Source of the DNA: Chloroflexota bacterium
Lineage (GTDB): Bacteria > Chloroflexota > Anaerolineae > Promineifilales > Promineifilaceae
Length of the DNA: 56,952 nucleotides
Assembly: GCA_024277135.1 (NCBI GenBank)
Contig: JAJRVV010000030.1
Span: 1 to 56,952 of the forward strand
Reading direction: 5' to 3'
The notes beneath the pieces were generated by a model. That model ran no database searches, was not told where the DNA came from, and saw only the letters and a list, made by a program, of their open reading frames with translations. Shown here piece by piece: positions 1-8,332 of the stretch (the stretch's first letter is position 1; every line of letters begins with the position of its first letter). Both the position numbers and the translations under genes were made by a program.

Positions 1-150
1 AGGCTGCTTAACGAGTACAACATCGAAATTGCCGGGGGGTTCGGCCAACTGGCGGGAAAGGTGTGGCGGGTCGGTCTCATGGGCTTCAACAGCCGCCCAG
101 AGAATGTGCTGCTGCTGTTGGGCGCGCTGCAAAAGATTTTGCATGGTTAG
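1..150 (+). CDS. Class V aminotransferase, C-terminal fragment (alanine-glyoxylate / serine-pyruvate type)
   Basis: Reading frame 1 is open from the first base to a TAG at 148-150 and gives 49 residues, the end of a gene that begins outside the window. The segment [19 protein letters not shown], then [14 protein letters not shown], is the characteristic C-terminal end of PLP-dependent alanine-glyoxylate/serine-pyruvate aminotransferases: the small-domain strand with Arg that holds the substrate carboxylate, then the last helix. The downstream FAD/Fe-S dehydrogenase (1833-4793) belongs to the glycolate/lactate oxidase group, so the two may share glyoxylate metabolism, but a toxin-antitoxin block lies between them. 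The identification is firm at family level; the substrate is inferred. Confidence 0.8.
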   Translation, partial: RLLNEYNIEIAGGFGQLAGKVWRVGLMGFNSRPENVLLLLGALQKILHG

Positions 151-197
151 CGAGAGATTAGAGAGTGCTGCCTCGCTTTCTATTGTGTACTCACATT

Positions 198-225
198 TTG
201 TATGGCATAATAGTTAATGTATAAT
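198..225 (+). promoter_or_regulatory. Sigma-70-type promoter of the vapBC-like pair
   Basis: TTGTAT (198-203), a 16-bp spacer and a perfect TATAAT (220-225). The predicted start of transcription, near 232, lies downstream of the ATG at 217 and upstream of the ATG at 253. This favours 253 as the antitoxin start. Confidence 0.5.
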
Positions 226-252
226 ACTGTGCGTCAAAACAGGAACAACATA

Positions 253-516
253 ATGAGCGTCTTAACAAAAAAACCGTTTCAAATCTATTTGCGACAGGAT
301 CAACTGAATGCCCTGCGTTTAACGGCTCAAAAACGAGGAGTTTCGGTGGCTGAATTGGTGCGGCAAGGTGTTGATCAACTGCTGGTTTCGCTGCCGGTGG
401 AGGATGATCCATTGTTGGACATCGTCGGTTTAGGTGATTCAGGATTGGGCGACCTGGCTGAGAATCACGATCAATATCTGGCTGACCAGGAAGCGGCGCC
501 AGGAAGCGGCGAATGA
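253..516 (+). CDS. Ribbon-helix-helix antitoxin (VapB/CopG-like)
   Basis: A protein of 87 residues. Residues about 8-40 (FQIYLRQDQLNALRLTAQKR, then GVSVAELVRQGVDQLL) fit a ribbon-helix-helix fold: a short beta strand followed by two helices. The acidic tail would be the toxin-binding part. I chose the ATG at 253, not the in-frame ATG at 217, because the promoter at 198-225 would start transcription after 217 and AGGAAC precedes 253. The stop overlaps the next start in an ATGA (513-516), the usual coupling in type II toxin-antitoxin operons. Expected role: bind and neutralise the PIN toxin and repress its own promoter. The fold assignment is good; the exact family is inferred. Confidence 0.7.
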   Translation: MSVLTKKPFQIYLRQDQLNALRLTAQKRGVSVAELVRQGVDQLLVSLPVEDDPLLDIVGLGDSGLGDLAENHDQYLADQEAAPGSGE

Positions 517-926
517 ATGCGGTTTTTGTGGATAGCGGCGCCTGGCTGGCGCTGGCGGACCGGCGGGATAAGTATCATGCGGCGGCAACGGCCGTTTACC
601 CCCAGTTACTCCATCAATTTCCCCGCCTCGTCACCACCAACCTGGTTGTAGCCGAATCCTTCAACCTGATTCGCCGCCGTTTAGGCTATGAGCCGGGCAT
701 ACGTTTTTTACGAAGCCTGCGCCAAAGCCCTCGTTTAACCTGGGTCTACGCAAATGAACCATTGGAGTTGGAAGCCGAGACGATACTACAAGAATACGCC
801 GATCAGGATTTCAGCCTGGTGGATGCAGTTAGTTTTGCCTTCATGCGCCAACAAGAGATAGCTCATGTCTTTGGCTTTGACCATCATTTTCAGGTGATGG
901 GATTTACTTTGATCGGGGTTGGGTAA
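513..926 (+). CDS. PIN-domain RNase toxin (VapC-like)
   Basis: A protein of 137 residues with the PIN-domain acidic residues in order: Asp near the N-terminus in FVDSGAW, Glu in VVAESFNLI, Asp in SLVDAVSFAFM and Asp in FGFDHHF. These bind Mg2+/Mn2+ in a single-stranded RNA endonuclease site. The ATG overlaps the stop of the ribbon-helix-helix gene, so the two are translationally coupled. Known VapC toxins cut initiator tRNA or 23S rRNA; the target here cannot be read from sequence. The protein is full length for the family (130-140 residues) and no key residue is missing. Confidence 0.85.
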   Translation: MNAVFVDSGAWLALADRRDKYHAAATAVYPQLLHQFPRLVTTNLVVAESFNLIRRRLGYEPGIRFLRSLRQSPRLTWVYANEPLELEAETILQEYADQDFSLVDAVSFAFMRQQEIAHVFGFDHHFQVMGFTLIGVG

Positions 927-937
927 AGATTACGTCT

Positions 938-1360
938 ATGAGAGAGAATCTAGTGTCGCAGATTATGACGGCCGTACACAACTGGTGTCAAACGCGCCCC
1001 ATTCGTTTGTGCATTCTGTTTGGTTCCCAGGCCACCGGTAAAAGCCATCCAGCCAGCGACGTAGACATAGCCATTTGGCCTGCCAAAACGATAGACTCGC
1101 GCACAAAATTGCGCTGGTTGGTGAAATTACAAAACCTGGTAGATAAAGAGGTAAGTCTAGCGCTGGTGTCGCCAGATTTAGACCCGGTGTTGGGAATGGA
1201 GATAGTGAGGGACGGCCGTGTCATTTTTGCCGTTGATCCAGAACTGTGGCCCAAAGAACGCGCCCGCCTTTGGCACGCTTTTAACGACAGCCTCCCCTTC
1301 CGCCGCGCCGCCCGTGAACAACTGCGCCAATTCGCCGAGGAAATACGCCATGACCAGTGA
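938..1360 (+). CDS. mntA: MntA-type nucleotidyltransferase antitoxin
   Basis: A protein of 140 residues of the minimal nucleotidyltransferase family. The signature GS-X10-DxD is intact (GSQATGKSHPASDVDIA), giving the diphosphate-binding Gly-Ser and two metal-binding Asp residues. In characterised HepT/MntA systems the antitoxin neutralises the HEPN toxin by adding AMP units to a Tyr in its RX4HXY motif. The next gene, overlapping by 11 bp, carries exactly that motif. The start at 938 follows the vapC-like stop by 11 bp, so both toxin-antitoxin pairs may share one transcript. The symbol is given by family resemblance. Confidence 0.8.
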   Translation: MRENLVSQIMTAVHNWCQTRPIRLCILFGSQATGKSHPASDVDIAIWPAKTIDSRTKLRWLVKLQNLVDKEVSLALVSPDLDPVLGMEIVRDGRVIFAVDPELWPKERARLWHAFNDSLPFRRAAREQLRQFAEEIRHDQ

Positions 1361-1754
1361 AGCGCTTCTGCGTAAACTTGCTTACCTGCGTCAGTTATTG
1401 ATCGATTTAGCCCCTTACCGCGCGGCCACGCTTTCTGAAGTAACGGCCGAACATTACAAACTGGAACGATTACTGGAATTACTGGTCGCTGTCGCCACTG
1501 ATATTTTATTTCACCTCTTGGCTGAAAAGGGAAAATCGCCAGACAGTTATCGCAATGCTTTCAAAATGGCGGCAGACGAAGGCATCCTTTCCCCCGTTTT
1601 GAGCCAACGATTACAACAAGCCGCCGGGATGCGAAACATCCTCGTCCATTTGTACGAAGATGTTGATTATGCCATTCTGCGGGACAGCATCAAGCCAGCT
1701 TGGAAAGATTTTACTCAATTCATCACCCAACTTGAAGCCAGACTCGATGAGTAA
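1350..1754 (+). CDS. hepT: HepT-type HEPN RNase toxin
   Basis: A protein of 134 residues, mostly helical, with RNILVHLY, a perfect RX4HXY HEPN catalytic motif (Arg and His for RNA cleavage, Tyr as the AMPylation target of MntA). The same frame is open from 1218, but the ATG at 1350 is the sensible start: it overlaps the mntA stop, and the upstream part lies entirely within mntA. HEPN toxins of this family are metal-independent RNases; some cut tRNA 3' ends. Order (antitoxin first) and overlap are typical. Pair identity is good; the RNA target is unknown. Confidence 0.8.
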   Translation: MTSEALLRKLAYLRQLLIDLAPYRAATLSEVTAEHYKLERLLELLVAVATDILFHLLAEKGKSPDSYRNAFKMAADEGILSPVLSQRLQQAAGMRNILVHLYEDVDYAILRDSIKPAWKDFTQFITQLEARLDE

Positions 1755-1836
1755 CCCCACCCCCGGCTACCGCGCCGCCGCCCGCTACGTGTTGGCCGAA
1801 CTGCAAAAAGCAGGGGGAGAAATGGAGCAGCCATGA
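1747..1836 (+). CDS. Possible 29-residue linking ORF
   Basis: This short ORF begins in the tail of hepT and ends in an ATGA overlap with the next gene (1833), so it could couple translation of hepT to the dehydrogenase. It has no domain, and its composition (Ala/Arg-rich, ending EMEQP) gives no clue. The double overlap is the only support; it may be chance. Confidence 0.2.
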   Translation: MSNPTPGYRAAARYVLAELQKAGGEMEQP

Positions 1837-4793
1837 CATCCCCATCCGCCATCCCCGACTTTTTGCACGAATTAGCCCGCCGCGTCCGCGGCGACCTGCG
1901 TACCGACGCCATCAGCCGTACCCTGTACAGCAGTGATGCCAGCATCTATCAGGTGACGCCCCACGCCGTCCTCATCCCCCGAACCATCGAGGATGTGCAA
2001 GCGGCCGTCGAACTGGCGGCCCAATACCAGATGCCGCTGCTACCGCGCGCGGCCGGAACCAGTCTGGCCGGTCAGGCGGTGAACGAGGCGCTACTGATTG
2101 ATTTCACCCGCCATTTGGACAGGGTGTTGGAGGTAAACGCCGAGGAGGGATGGGCGCGCGTCCAGCCGGGGGTGGTGTTGGATGAACTGAACCTGCATCT
2201 ACGGCCGTACAATCTGCAATTCGGCCCCGACCCGGCCAGCAGCAACCGGGCGGCGATGGGCGGCATCGTCTCCAATAATTCCACCGGGGCGCACTCGATT
2301 TTATACGGCATGACGGCCGATCACGTCCTGGAAATGAACGTCATCCTGAACGACGGTTCGACGGCTCACTTTGCCCCGCTCAAACCGGCGGAACTAGCGC
2401 AAAAATTGGCGGGAAACGGCCGTGAAGCCGACATCATCCGCCAAATCCACCAATTAACCCACAACCCAATCCACCAATCCACCATCCTGCAAGCCACCCC
2501 CCGCCACTGGCGGCGCTGCGGCGGCTACAACCTGGATCGGTTCGTGGCGGGGGCGTCGTTCCAGTGGGCGCGGGACGGCCGTTTCAATCTGGCAAAACTG
2601 GCGTGCGGCGCGGAAGGGACGCTGGCGGTGATGACGGAAATCAAGCTGAATCTGGTTCCCCGTTCCACGATGACGGCGCTGGCGATTGTTCATTTTGACA
2701 ACTTGCACACGGCGCTGACGGCCGTGCCCATCATCCTGGAAACCAGCCCGTCGGCCGTTGAACTGCTGGACAATCTCGGTCTCACCCTTTGCCGCGACGT
2801 GCCCGAATACGCCCGGCTGCTGGACACGTTTATCGAGGGACGGCCTGATTGCGTTCTGATCGCCGAGTTTTATGGAGAAAGCGAGCAAGATTTAAGATCA
2901 AAAGTTGTGGATTTGCAGAGTGTATTGCAGCGGGGCCGGGCCGGACATACCGCCGTCACCATCGCCTATGACACACAGCGGCAAGCCAACGTGTGGAAGG
3001 TGCGCAAGGTGGGGCTGGGGCTGCTCATGTCCATCAAGGGCGACCACAAGCCGATTCCTTTCATCGAGGACGCGGCCGTGCCCGTCGCACATCTGGCCGA
3101 GTACGTGCAAAAAGTGGAACAGTTTTGTCACGACATCGGCACGGAGGTGGCCTACTACGCCCACGCCAGCGCCGGCTGCCTGCACGTCCGCCCGCTGATC
3201 AACGCCAAAAGAGCCAGCGAAGTAGCCAAACTGCCCCAGATCACCCAATTTTCGATTGACCTGCTCAAAGGATACGGCGGCTCACTCTCCAGCGAACATG
3301 GCGACGGCCGCGCCCGCAGTTGGTTCAACGAAGCCTTCTTTGGCCCCGACTTGTACGCTCTCTACCGGCAGGTGAAGCGCATTTTCGACCCGGACAATCT
3401 GCTCAATCCGGGCAACATCGTAGACGCCGGGCCGATGACCGAAAACCTGCGCACCGGCGAAAGCTACCGGTTCGCCCCCCTCACCCCTCACCTCGATTTC
3501 AGCGAACATGGCGAGACGGCGGCCGGCGGCTTCGACCGGGCCATCGAGATGTGCAACGGCGCTGGCATCTGCCGCAAGCGGACGATAGGTACCATGTGCC
3601 CCAGTTTCCAGGTAACGCGAGAGGAGATGCATAGCACGCGCGGCCGGGCCAACTTGTTGCGGGCAGCGTTTTCGGGGAGACTAGAGACTGGAGACTGGGC
3701 AATCTCCAATCCCCCACTCTCCCAGGCGTTGTACGAGGCGATGGATTTGTGCATTGAGTGCAAAGCGTGCCGGGCGGAATGCCCCTCCTCGGTGGACATG
3801 GCGAAAATTAAGTTTGAGTTCCTGGCGCAACATTACGACGCGCGCGGCATCCCCCTGCGCGCCCGTCTCTTTGCCCATATCCCCCGGCTTAACCGGCTGG
3901 GCGGCGGCCCGCTGGCTCCCCTAGCCAATTGGACGCTGCGCAACCGCCTCGTCCGCGCCGGCATGGAACGTTTCCTGGGCATCTCCGCCAATCGCGCACT
4001 GCCGGAGTTTGCAAGACGGCCGTTTACCGCAGGGTTCAACACCCAATCCAAAATCCAAAGTCCAAAATCCAAAATCGCTCTCTACGTTGATCCCTTCACC
4101 AACCACACCGAGCCGGACGTTCCGCTGGCGGCGGCAGAGGTGCTGGCGGCGGCCGGGTTTGAAGTGACGGCCGTAGATGTGAGGGATGACGGCCGTGCCG
4201 CCATCTCCAAAGGGGTGGTGGACCAAGCCCGCGCCGCCGCCTGGCGCACGGTGGGCAAGCTGGCCCCCTTCGCCGAACAAGGCGTCCCCATCGTCGGCGT
4301 GGAACCTTCCAGCCTGCTCAGCCTGCGCGACGAGTATCTCTACCTGCTTCCCGGCGACGAGCGGGCAAATCTGGTGGCCGAATATGCTTTCACTTTTGAG
4401 GAATTCATCGCCCAACAAGCCGACGCCGGGACGCTCAACCTGAGCTTCAGCGACGAACCACGCCACATCCTGCTGCACGGCCACTGCCACCAGAAGGCGT
4501 TGGTGGGCACGAAACCGGCTCATCGCACGCTTGGCCTGCTGCCCAACGCCACCATCGAGGAGGTGGATTCCGGCTGCTGCGGCATGGCTGGCTCTTTTGG
4601 GTACGAGGCGGAGCATGTGGCGATTTCGCTGCAAATGGGGGAGCGGCGGCTGTTCCCGGCCGTGCGCGCCGCCGCGCCGAACACGATTGTTGTAGCGGCG
4701 GGGACGAGTTGCCGGCATCAGATTAGGGAGGGGGGAGACGGCCGTACCGCCCTGCACCCGGCGCAGGTTTTACAGACAGCGTTAGTTTGGTAA
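1833..4793 (+). CDS. Fused FAD-linked oxidase / Fe-S oxidoreductase (GlcD-GlcF-like, D-lactate/2-hydroxyacid dehydrogenase type)
   Basis: A protein of 986 residues combining what are often two subunits. The N-terminal half is a PCMH-type FAD-binding domain (LPRAAGTSLAGQAV, about residues 70-85) followed by a FAD-oxidase C-terminal domain. Around 570-590 and 640-660 lie two 4Fe-4S cysteine sets (GAGICRK...GTMCPS and CIECKACRAECPSSVD). The C-terminal part has two CCG-type segments (HGHCHQKAL near 882 and SGCCGMAGSFGYE near 914) as in GlcF and heterodisulfide reductase subunits. Length and order fit the YdiJ/D-lactate dehydrogenase group, which passes electrons to quinones or a cytochrome. The substrate (glycolate, lactate or 2-hydroxyglutarate) is undetermined. 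Two in-frame heptanucleotide repeat patches (3677-3697, 4048-4075) sit in linkers of this gene. Confidence 0.85.
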   Translation: MTSPSAIPDFLHELARRVRGDLRTDAISRTLYSSDASIYQVTPHAVLIPRTIEDVQAAVELAAQYQMPLLPRAAGTSLAGQAVNEALLIDFTRHLDRVLEVNAEEGWARVQPGVVLDELNLHLRPYNLQFGPDPASSNRAAMGGIVSNNSTGAHSILYGMTADHVLEMNVILNDGSTAHFAPLKPAELAQKLAGNGREADIIRQIHQLTHNPIHQSTILQATPRHWRRCGGYNLDRFVAGASFQWARDGRFNLAKLACGAEGTLAVMTEIKLNLVPRSTMTALAIVHFDNLHTALTAVPIILETSPSAVELLDNLGLTLCRDVPEYARLLDTFIEGRPDCVLIAEFYGESEQDLRSKVVDLQSVLQRGRAGHTAVTIAYDTQRQANVWKVRKVGLGLLMSIKGDHKPIPFIEDAAVPVAHLAEYVQKVEQFCHDIGTEVAYYAHASAGCLHVRPLINAKRASEVAKLPQITQFSIDLLKGYGGSLSSEHGDGRARSWFNEAFFGPDLYALYRQVKRIFDPDNLLNPGNIVDAGPMTENLRTGESYRFAPLTPHLDFSEHGETAAGGFDRAIEMCNGAGICRKRTIGTMCPSFQVTREEMHSTRGRANLLRAAFSGRLETGDWAISNPPLSQALYEAMDLCIECKACRAECPSSVDMAKIKFEFLAQHYDARGIPLRARLFAHIPRLNRLGGGPLAPLANWTLRNRLVRAGMERFLGISANRALPEFARRPFTAGFNTQSKIQSPKSKIALYVDPFTNHTEPDVPLAAAEVLAAAGFEVTAVDVRDDGRAAISKGVVDQARAAAWRTVGKLAPFAEQGVPIVGVEPSSLLSLRDEYLYLLPGDERANLVAEYAFTFEEFIAQQADAGTLNLSFSDEPRHILLHGHCHQKALVGTKPAHRTLGLLPNATIEEVDSGCCGMAGSFGYEAEHVAISLQMGERRLFPAVRAAAPNTIVVAAGTSCRHQIREGGDGRTALHPAQVLQTALVW
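3677..3697. repeat. Heptanucleotide tandem repeat inside a CDS (GAGACTG x3)
   Basis: Three units (GAGACTA, GAGACTG, GAGACTG) followed by AATCTCCAATC. The same motif makes the intergenic hairpin at 34633-34700. It stays in frame and codes for RLETGDWAI between the two Fe-S cluster regions. Confidence 0.6.
4048..4075. repeat. Heptanucleotide tandem repeat inside a CDS (CCAAAAT x4)
   Basis: Four 7-bp units with one substitution in the second (CCAAAGT), preceded by a partial unit. Translated, they give the Gln/Ser/Lys-rich NTQSKIQSPKSKI between the Fe-S domain and the CCG domains. This is a linker, so the insertion is probably tolerated. Confidence 0.65.
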
Positions 4794-4878
4794 GAAGTAA
4801 GCAACCCTGTAAAATCATTTTCTAAAGTTTTTTTGATGCTAAAACACGCACAGTAATCTCAGGAAGAGCAAATGCCAA

Positions 4879-5028
4879 TTGAAGATAAAACTGGTGGAAT
4901 CTGATTCATTCAATAAACCCTATCGTGCAGATTTTATAGATAACCGACATATTGATGAACTTGAAAACAACCTGACCATTACCTTCACTTACCAAAAGAC
5001 AGCGCAGTTTCCCAAGTTAAGTCAATGA
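4879..5028 (+). CDS. Possible 49-residue ORF in a 310-bp gap
   Basis: The gap 4794-5103 is AT-richer than its surroundings. It holds one open stretch starting at TTG, preceded by AGGAAGAG, and running to TGA at 5026-5028. The peptide contains YRADFIDNRHIDELENNL and ITFTYQKTAQF and looks protein-like, but I do not recognise it. It could be a small gene or the tail of a lost one. The rest of the gap holds the promoter and operator of the next gene. Confidence 0.2.
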   Translation: MKIKLVESDSFNKPYRADFIDNRHIDELENNLTITFTYQKTAQFPKLSQ

Positions 5029-5029
5029 C

Positions 5030-5058
5030 TTGACATAGGGTCGAATTTGTTGTATTGT
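5030..5058 (+). promoter_or_regulatory. Sigma-70 promoter of the small HTH gene
   Basis: A perfect TTGACA (5030-5035), a 17-bp spacer and TATTGT (5053-5058). It lies about 45 bp before the HTH start codon and overlaps an inverted repeat that could serve as an operator. Confidence 0.6.
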
Positions 5059-5080
5059 TACAACAAATATAATTGTTGTA
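5047..5080. promoter_or_regulatory. Operator-like TTGTTGTA repeats over the -10 box
   Basis: TTGTTGTA (5047-5054) and its exact complement TACAACAA (5059-5066), with a 4-bp centre, form a perfect palindrome across the -10 region. A third direct copy, TTGTTGTA, lies at 5073-5080. Binding there would block the promoter. Autorepression by the HTH protein encoded next is the simplest reading, but is inferred. Confidence 0.5.
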
Positions 5081-5103
5081 GTATCCCGCATGTCAAGAAC
5101 CGT

Positions 5104-5316
5104 ATGAGCAAGATTGAATTATTAGACAATTACGCCGGTGTCGCTGAAGTGAGTGAACGCCTGAACATTCACCCGGAATCGGTGCGGCGGCTCATACGCC
5201 AGGGGAAACTGCCGGCCATCAAGTTTGGTAACAAATGGCTGGTAGAAAAGGCAACTCTGGAGCAGTACGCCAGTCGTTACGATCCCCGTCCCGGAAATAA
5301 GGCAACTTTACTGTAA
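5104..5316 (+). CDS. Excisionase-family / MerR-like helix-turn-helix protein
   Basis: A protein of 70 residues, almost entirely one DNA-binding domain: GVAEVSERLNIHPESVRRLI is the helix-turn-helix, and GKLPAIKFGNKWLVEKATLE is the wing typical of the excisionase-family domain. The frame is open from 5047, but the promoter -10 box lies inside that extension, so the ATG at 5104 is the realistic start. Many stand-alone proteins of this kind act as small regulators; no integrase, attachment site or phage gene lies nearby, so an excisionase role is unlikely. Its own promoter carries a palindrome it may bind. It precedes ftsZ in the same direction by 81 bp, which may be accidental. Confidence 0.75.
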   Translation: MSKIELLDNYAGVAEVSERLNIHPESVRRLIRQGKLPAIKFGNKWLVEKATLEQYASRYDPRPGNKATLL

Positions 5317-5397
5317 CGGATATAGGACAGGCGCGGGCAGAGTTAGGATCGCAGGGCTAATGTCCGCAAAATTGATCGGGTCGAAGAGGGTAGACAC

Positions 5398-6531
5398 ATG
5401 CAAAGAGCGCCAGAGTTAGAAAATGCAGCTTGTATCCGCGTCATCGGCGTGGGCGGTGGCGGTTGTAATGCCATCAACCGCATGATCACGGAAGGGATCA
5501 GCGGCGTAGATTTCATCGCCATCAACACAGATAACCAGGCACTGCTCTTGTCGGACGCGCCCACCCGGGTGCGCATCGGCGATAAGCTGACGCGCGGCCT
5601 GGGCGCCGGCGGCAACCCGGAGCAGGGCGAAAAGGCGGCCACCGAATCCTCGGAAGAGATGTATGAGGTGCTGGAAGGGTCGGACATGGTGTTTATCACG
5701 GCCGGGATGGGCGGCGGCACCGGCACCGGCGCCGCGCCGGTGGTGGCCAAAGTAGCGCGGGACATGGGCGCGTTGACGATTGGGGTGGTGACACGGCCGT
5801 TCCTCTTTGAAGGCAGCCAGCGCACCCGCACCGCCGAAGAAGGGATTGACAAGCTCAAGGAGCAGGTAGACACCCTCATCGTCATCCCCAACGACCGGCT
5901 GCTGGAGTTGACTGACCGCCGCGTCTCCCTGACCGAATCCTTCAGCATGGCCGACGACGTGCTGCGCCAGGGCATCCAGGGGATCAGCGAACTGATCACC
6001 GTGCCCGGCCTCATCAACCTGGACTTCGCCGACGTGAAGACGATCATGTCCGAAGGCGGCGCGGCCTTGATGGCTGTGGGCCGGGGCGAAGGAGAAGATC
6101 GCGCCCGCATCGCCGCCGAGCAAGCCATCAGCTCCCGGCTGCTGGATGTGACCATTGACGGCGCTCGCGGCATTTTGTTCAACGTCACCGGCGGGCCGAA
6201 TATGAGCCTGTTTGAAGTGAACCAGGCCGCCGCCATCATCCGCGAGACGGCCCATCCCGACGCCAACATGATTTTCGGCGCGGTGATTGATGAAAATATG
6301 GGCGATGAGATGCGGATCACGGTGGTGGCTACCGGGTTTGATCGTTCGCCGGCCCGCCGCCAGATGGTGAGCCGCCAATACCAGGAACGGCCGTCAACCC
6401 CAACCGCCGCTGCCGCCGCCAAACTCTCGCCAAAGCGGGAAACCCAGGCCAAACCAACCGCCCCAGAAGCGGAAAAAGCCAAATTCCGCCCCAGCGATTT
6501 AGACATTCCCGCATTTTTAAGACGCCGCTAA
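5398..6531 (+). CDS. ftsZ: Cell-division GTPase FtsZ
   Basis: A protein of 377 residues with all FtsZ hallmarks: the N-terminal [18 protein letters not shown], the tubulin signature GGGTGTG at about 105-111, the T7-loop segment [11 protein letters not shown] that completes GTP hydrolysis in the neighbouring subunit, a variable Ala/Pro/Lys-rich linker (about 325-360) and the conserved C-terminal peptide DIPAFLRRR that docks FtsA, SepF or ZipA-type tethers. It polymerises at mid-cell to build the division ring. GAAGAGGG precedes the ATG. No ftsA, ftsQ or mur genes lie nearby, so it is a solitary ftsZ, and an intrinsic terminator follows at once. Confidence 0.97.
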   Translation: MQRAPELENAACIRVIGVGGGGCNAINRMITEGISGVDFIAINTDNQALLLSDAPTRVRIGDKLTRGLGAGGNPEQGEKAATESSEEMYEVLEGSDMVFITAGMGGGTGTGAAPVVAKVARDMGALTIGVVTRPFLFEGSQRTRTAEEGIDKLKEQVDTLIVIPNDRLLELTDRRVSLTESFSMADDVLRQGIQGISELITVPGLINLDFADVKTIMSEGGAALMAVGRGEGEDRARIAAEQAISSRLLDVTIDGARGILFNVTGGPNMSLFEVNQAAAIIRETAHPDANMIFGAVIDENMGDEMRITVVATGFDRSPARRQMVSRQYQERPSTPTAAAAAKLSPKRETQAKPTAPEAEKAKFRPSDLDIPAFLRRR

Positions 6532-6594
6532 CACCTTGCCCAAGGTTTTTGTTGTGGGCACAATAATCGTGCTCACAGCGCACATCCCCTCTGC

Positions 6595-6632
6595 AAAACC
6601 CCTCGGTTCACATCTGGGCCGGGGGGTTTTTC
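6595..6632 (+). terminator. Intrinsic terminator after ftsZ
   Basis: A 12-bp stem (AAAACCCCTCGG at 6595-6606 with 6619-6630), a 12-nt loop and a T run at 6627-6632, 64 bp after the ftsZ stop. Confidence 0.8.
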
Positions 6633-6647
6633 TTTGTCAGACGCCAA

Positions 6648-6677
6648 CTGGCAAGCTGGTAATAGAATTGGTATAAT
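6648..6677 (+). promoter_or_regulatory. Probable promoter of the two-gene hypothetical operon
   Basis: A perfect TATAAT at 6672-6677 with CTGGCA (6648-6653) 18 bp upstream, between the ftsZ terminator and the start at 6728. The -10 box is convincing, the -35 box only fair. Confidence 0.45.
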
Positions 6678-6727
6678 TTTTTCCTGTATTACTACCTCAA
6701 AAACTCCCTTGGGTATTAGGAGATTGG

Positions 6728-8311
6728 ATGATTCAGTCCCAAATCCAGACATCGGATTATTGGGGGCGGGATTTCGCCCTGAATGATGCTGACGTTGAGC
6801 AAATCTACAACCATTTTCTAGAAGTTGAACAACCACAAACGGCGGCCGAGATCGCGCGGGTGATCATCGCCAGCCGGGTGACCGAAACGCAAGCCGCTAT
6901 CGAGCGGCAGTTGGCCGGGCGCGCCATTTACCAGCCGCGTGAAAATTTCGAGGTTGGCGACGACCTGGTCTTCCCCTATTTTAAGTTTGCTCATAGCAAA
7001 GTGACGGCCGTGCGCCAGGGGTACAATCCGCAGGATGGCAAATTCAATGTCATCAGCGTCAAAATAAACAACAAAACGCGCGAATTCGCCGCCGGGTTGG
7101 CAACTGAGCATCCCCTCAACCACAACTCCACCAACGAAGCGCTGGGCCTGGAGCAGATGGATGTCGAGAGCCTGTACGCCCAATTTGGCGGCATCGTCGA
7201 AGAAAAATTGGCCGCCGCGTTAGCTGAACGGGAAGAATTCGTCCAGTTGAGCCAGGAATGGTTTGTCAAACCGCTGATTGCGGAAGTGAACGTGGGCCAC
7301 CTGCATCTGGCGGAAGCGGTGTTGGAGATGAGCGGCGGCGGCCCGCTGAAGACAGCGGAAATTTTACAGCATTTGGACATGGACCCCAGCCTTGATCCGT
7401 CCGTGTTGAATTTCTCGTTGGATTACGGCCTGCTCAACGACGGCCGTTTTGATGAAGTAGCCCCCGCCGGCGAAGTAGCCTGGTTCCTGCAACGGTTAGA
7501 GCCGAAGGCCGTGCTAAACGTCCCAGATCGGCTCAACTTCAGTTCCATCCCTTATGACCGCGCCCTGCTCAGCCCCCAACTGCTTCAACTGGAGCGGGAA
7601 TTAGATGATGAATGGTCTGATTTGCCGCCGGTCAAAACGGCCGAACCGGTGCAATTCACGCTGCTCTATCCTCACCGGGCAGCCGGCGCCATCCCGCTCA
7701 CCGCCCGCATTCTGCCGTTGTTCCCCCGCAGCGCCTCCCCGCGCCAGCGCATTGTCTTGATTGACGAGTTCACCAACGATGAAATCGTGGCCTGGGTGGT
7801 GCAGGAACACCGCTACATTTACGGCCTGGAAGAGTGGTATCAGACAAACAAAATTCCCATCGGCGGCTACATCAACCTCAGCCCCGGCCCCCGGCCCGGC
7901 ACGCTCCATTTGGGATATGAACGTCGCCGCGCCCAACGGGAATGGGTACGATTAGCCACCTCGGAAGACGGCCGTATCCATTTCGAGTTAAAACGCCGCG
8001 CCGTCCCCTGTGGCTTTGATGACTTGATGATCGTCGGTACCGATGTGCCCGTCGCCATAGATGCGCTGTGGAAACAAGTCGAAAACCGGCAGCGTTCCAT
8101 CGCCTCCCTCGCTGCCGAAATCTTCCCCGAATTGGCCGAACCCAACCCGCAAAAAACGGTGCATGCCAAAACCCTCTACAGCGCCATCAACATGTTCAAG
8201 CGCGTGCCGCCTGGCCCATTATTTGCCGAGTTGGTGCGGCATCCCGCCTTCCAGCCGGTAGGCGATCATTACTGGACTTTTGACAAGAACCTCTGGAAAA
8301 ACCGAAAATAA
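6728..8311 (+). CDS. Conserved hypothetical protein, 527 residues
   Basis: I do not recognise this family. It begins at an ATG after AGGAGA. The N-terminal 60 residues are helical, with a winged-helix look (VEQIYNHFLE...TAAEIARVIIASRV). A beta-rich segment follows (VGDDLVFPYFKFAHSKVTAVRQ, then GKFNVISVKI and TREFAAGLATEH). The middle repeats a helical block with PLKTAEILQHLDMDPSLDPS, and the C-terminal third is mixed alpha/beta. There is no signal peptide or membrane segment, so it is probably cytosolic. The next gene follows after 21 bp with its own ribosome site, so the pair is an operon. DNA binding is possible from the winged-helix-like starts but is not shown. Confidence 0.75.
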   Translation: MIQSQIQTSDYWGRDFALNDADVEQIYNHFLEVEQPQTAAEIARVIIASRVTETQAAIERQLAGRAIYQPRENFEVGDDLVFPYFKFAHSKVTAVRQGYNPQDGKFNVISVKINNKTREFAAGLATEHPLNHNSTNEALGLEQMDVESLYAQFGGIVEEKLAAALAEREEFVQLSQEWFVKPLIAEVNVGHLHLAEAVLEMSGGGPLKTAEILQHLDMDPSLDPSVLNFSLDYGLLNDGRFDEVAPAGEVAWFLQRLEPKAVLNVPDRLNFSSIPYDRALLSPQLLQLERELDDEWSDLPPVKTAEPVQFTLLYPHRAAGAIPLTARILPLFPRSASPRQRIVLIDEFTNDEIVAWVVQEHRYIYGLEEWYQTNKIPIGGYINLSPGPRPGTLHLGYERRRAQREWVRLATSEDGRIHFELKRRAVPCGFDDLMIVGTDVPVAIDALWKQVENRQRSIASLAAEIFPELAEPNPQKTVHAKTLYSAINMFKRVPPGPLFAELVRHPAFQPVGDHYWTFDKNLWKNRK

Positions 8312-8332
8312 CCCAAAGAAAAAGGAGTTCCC

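Noticed and set aside
3921..4757. Minus-strand ORF of 278 codons inside the FAD/Fe-S gene
   Set aside because: It is fully antisense to a gene with clear cofactor motifs; its composition is Gly/Arg/His-rich and has no start signal.
5104..5316. Prophage or integrated element suggested by the excisionase-family name
   Set aside because: There is no integrase, att site, tRNA junction or phage gene nearby; the domain name alone is not evidence.
5343..6506. Long minus-strand ORF (387 codons) opposite ftsZ
   Set aside because: It is an antisense shadow of a highly biased GC-rich gene; the protein is low-complexity Ser/Arg/Pro and has no motif.
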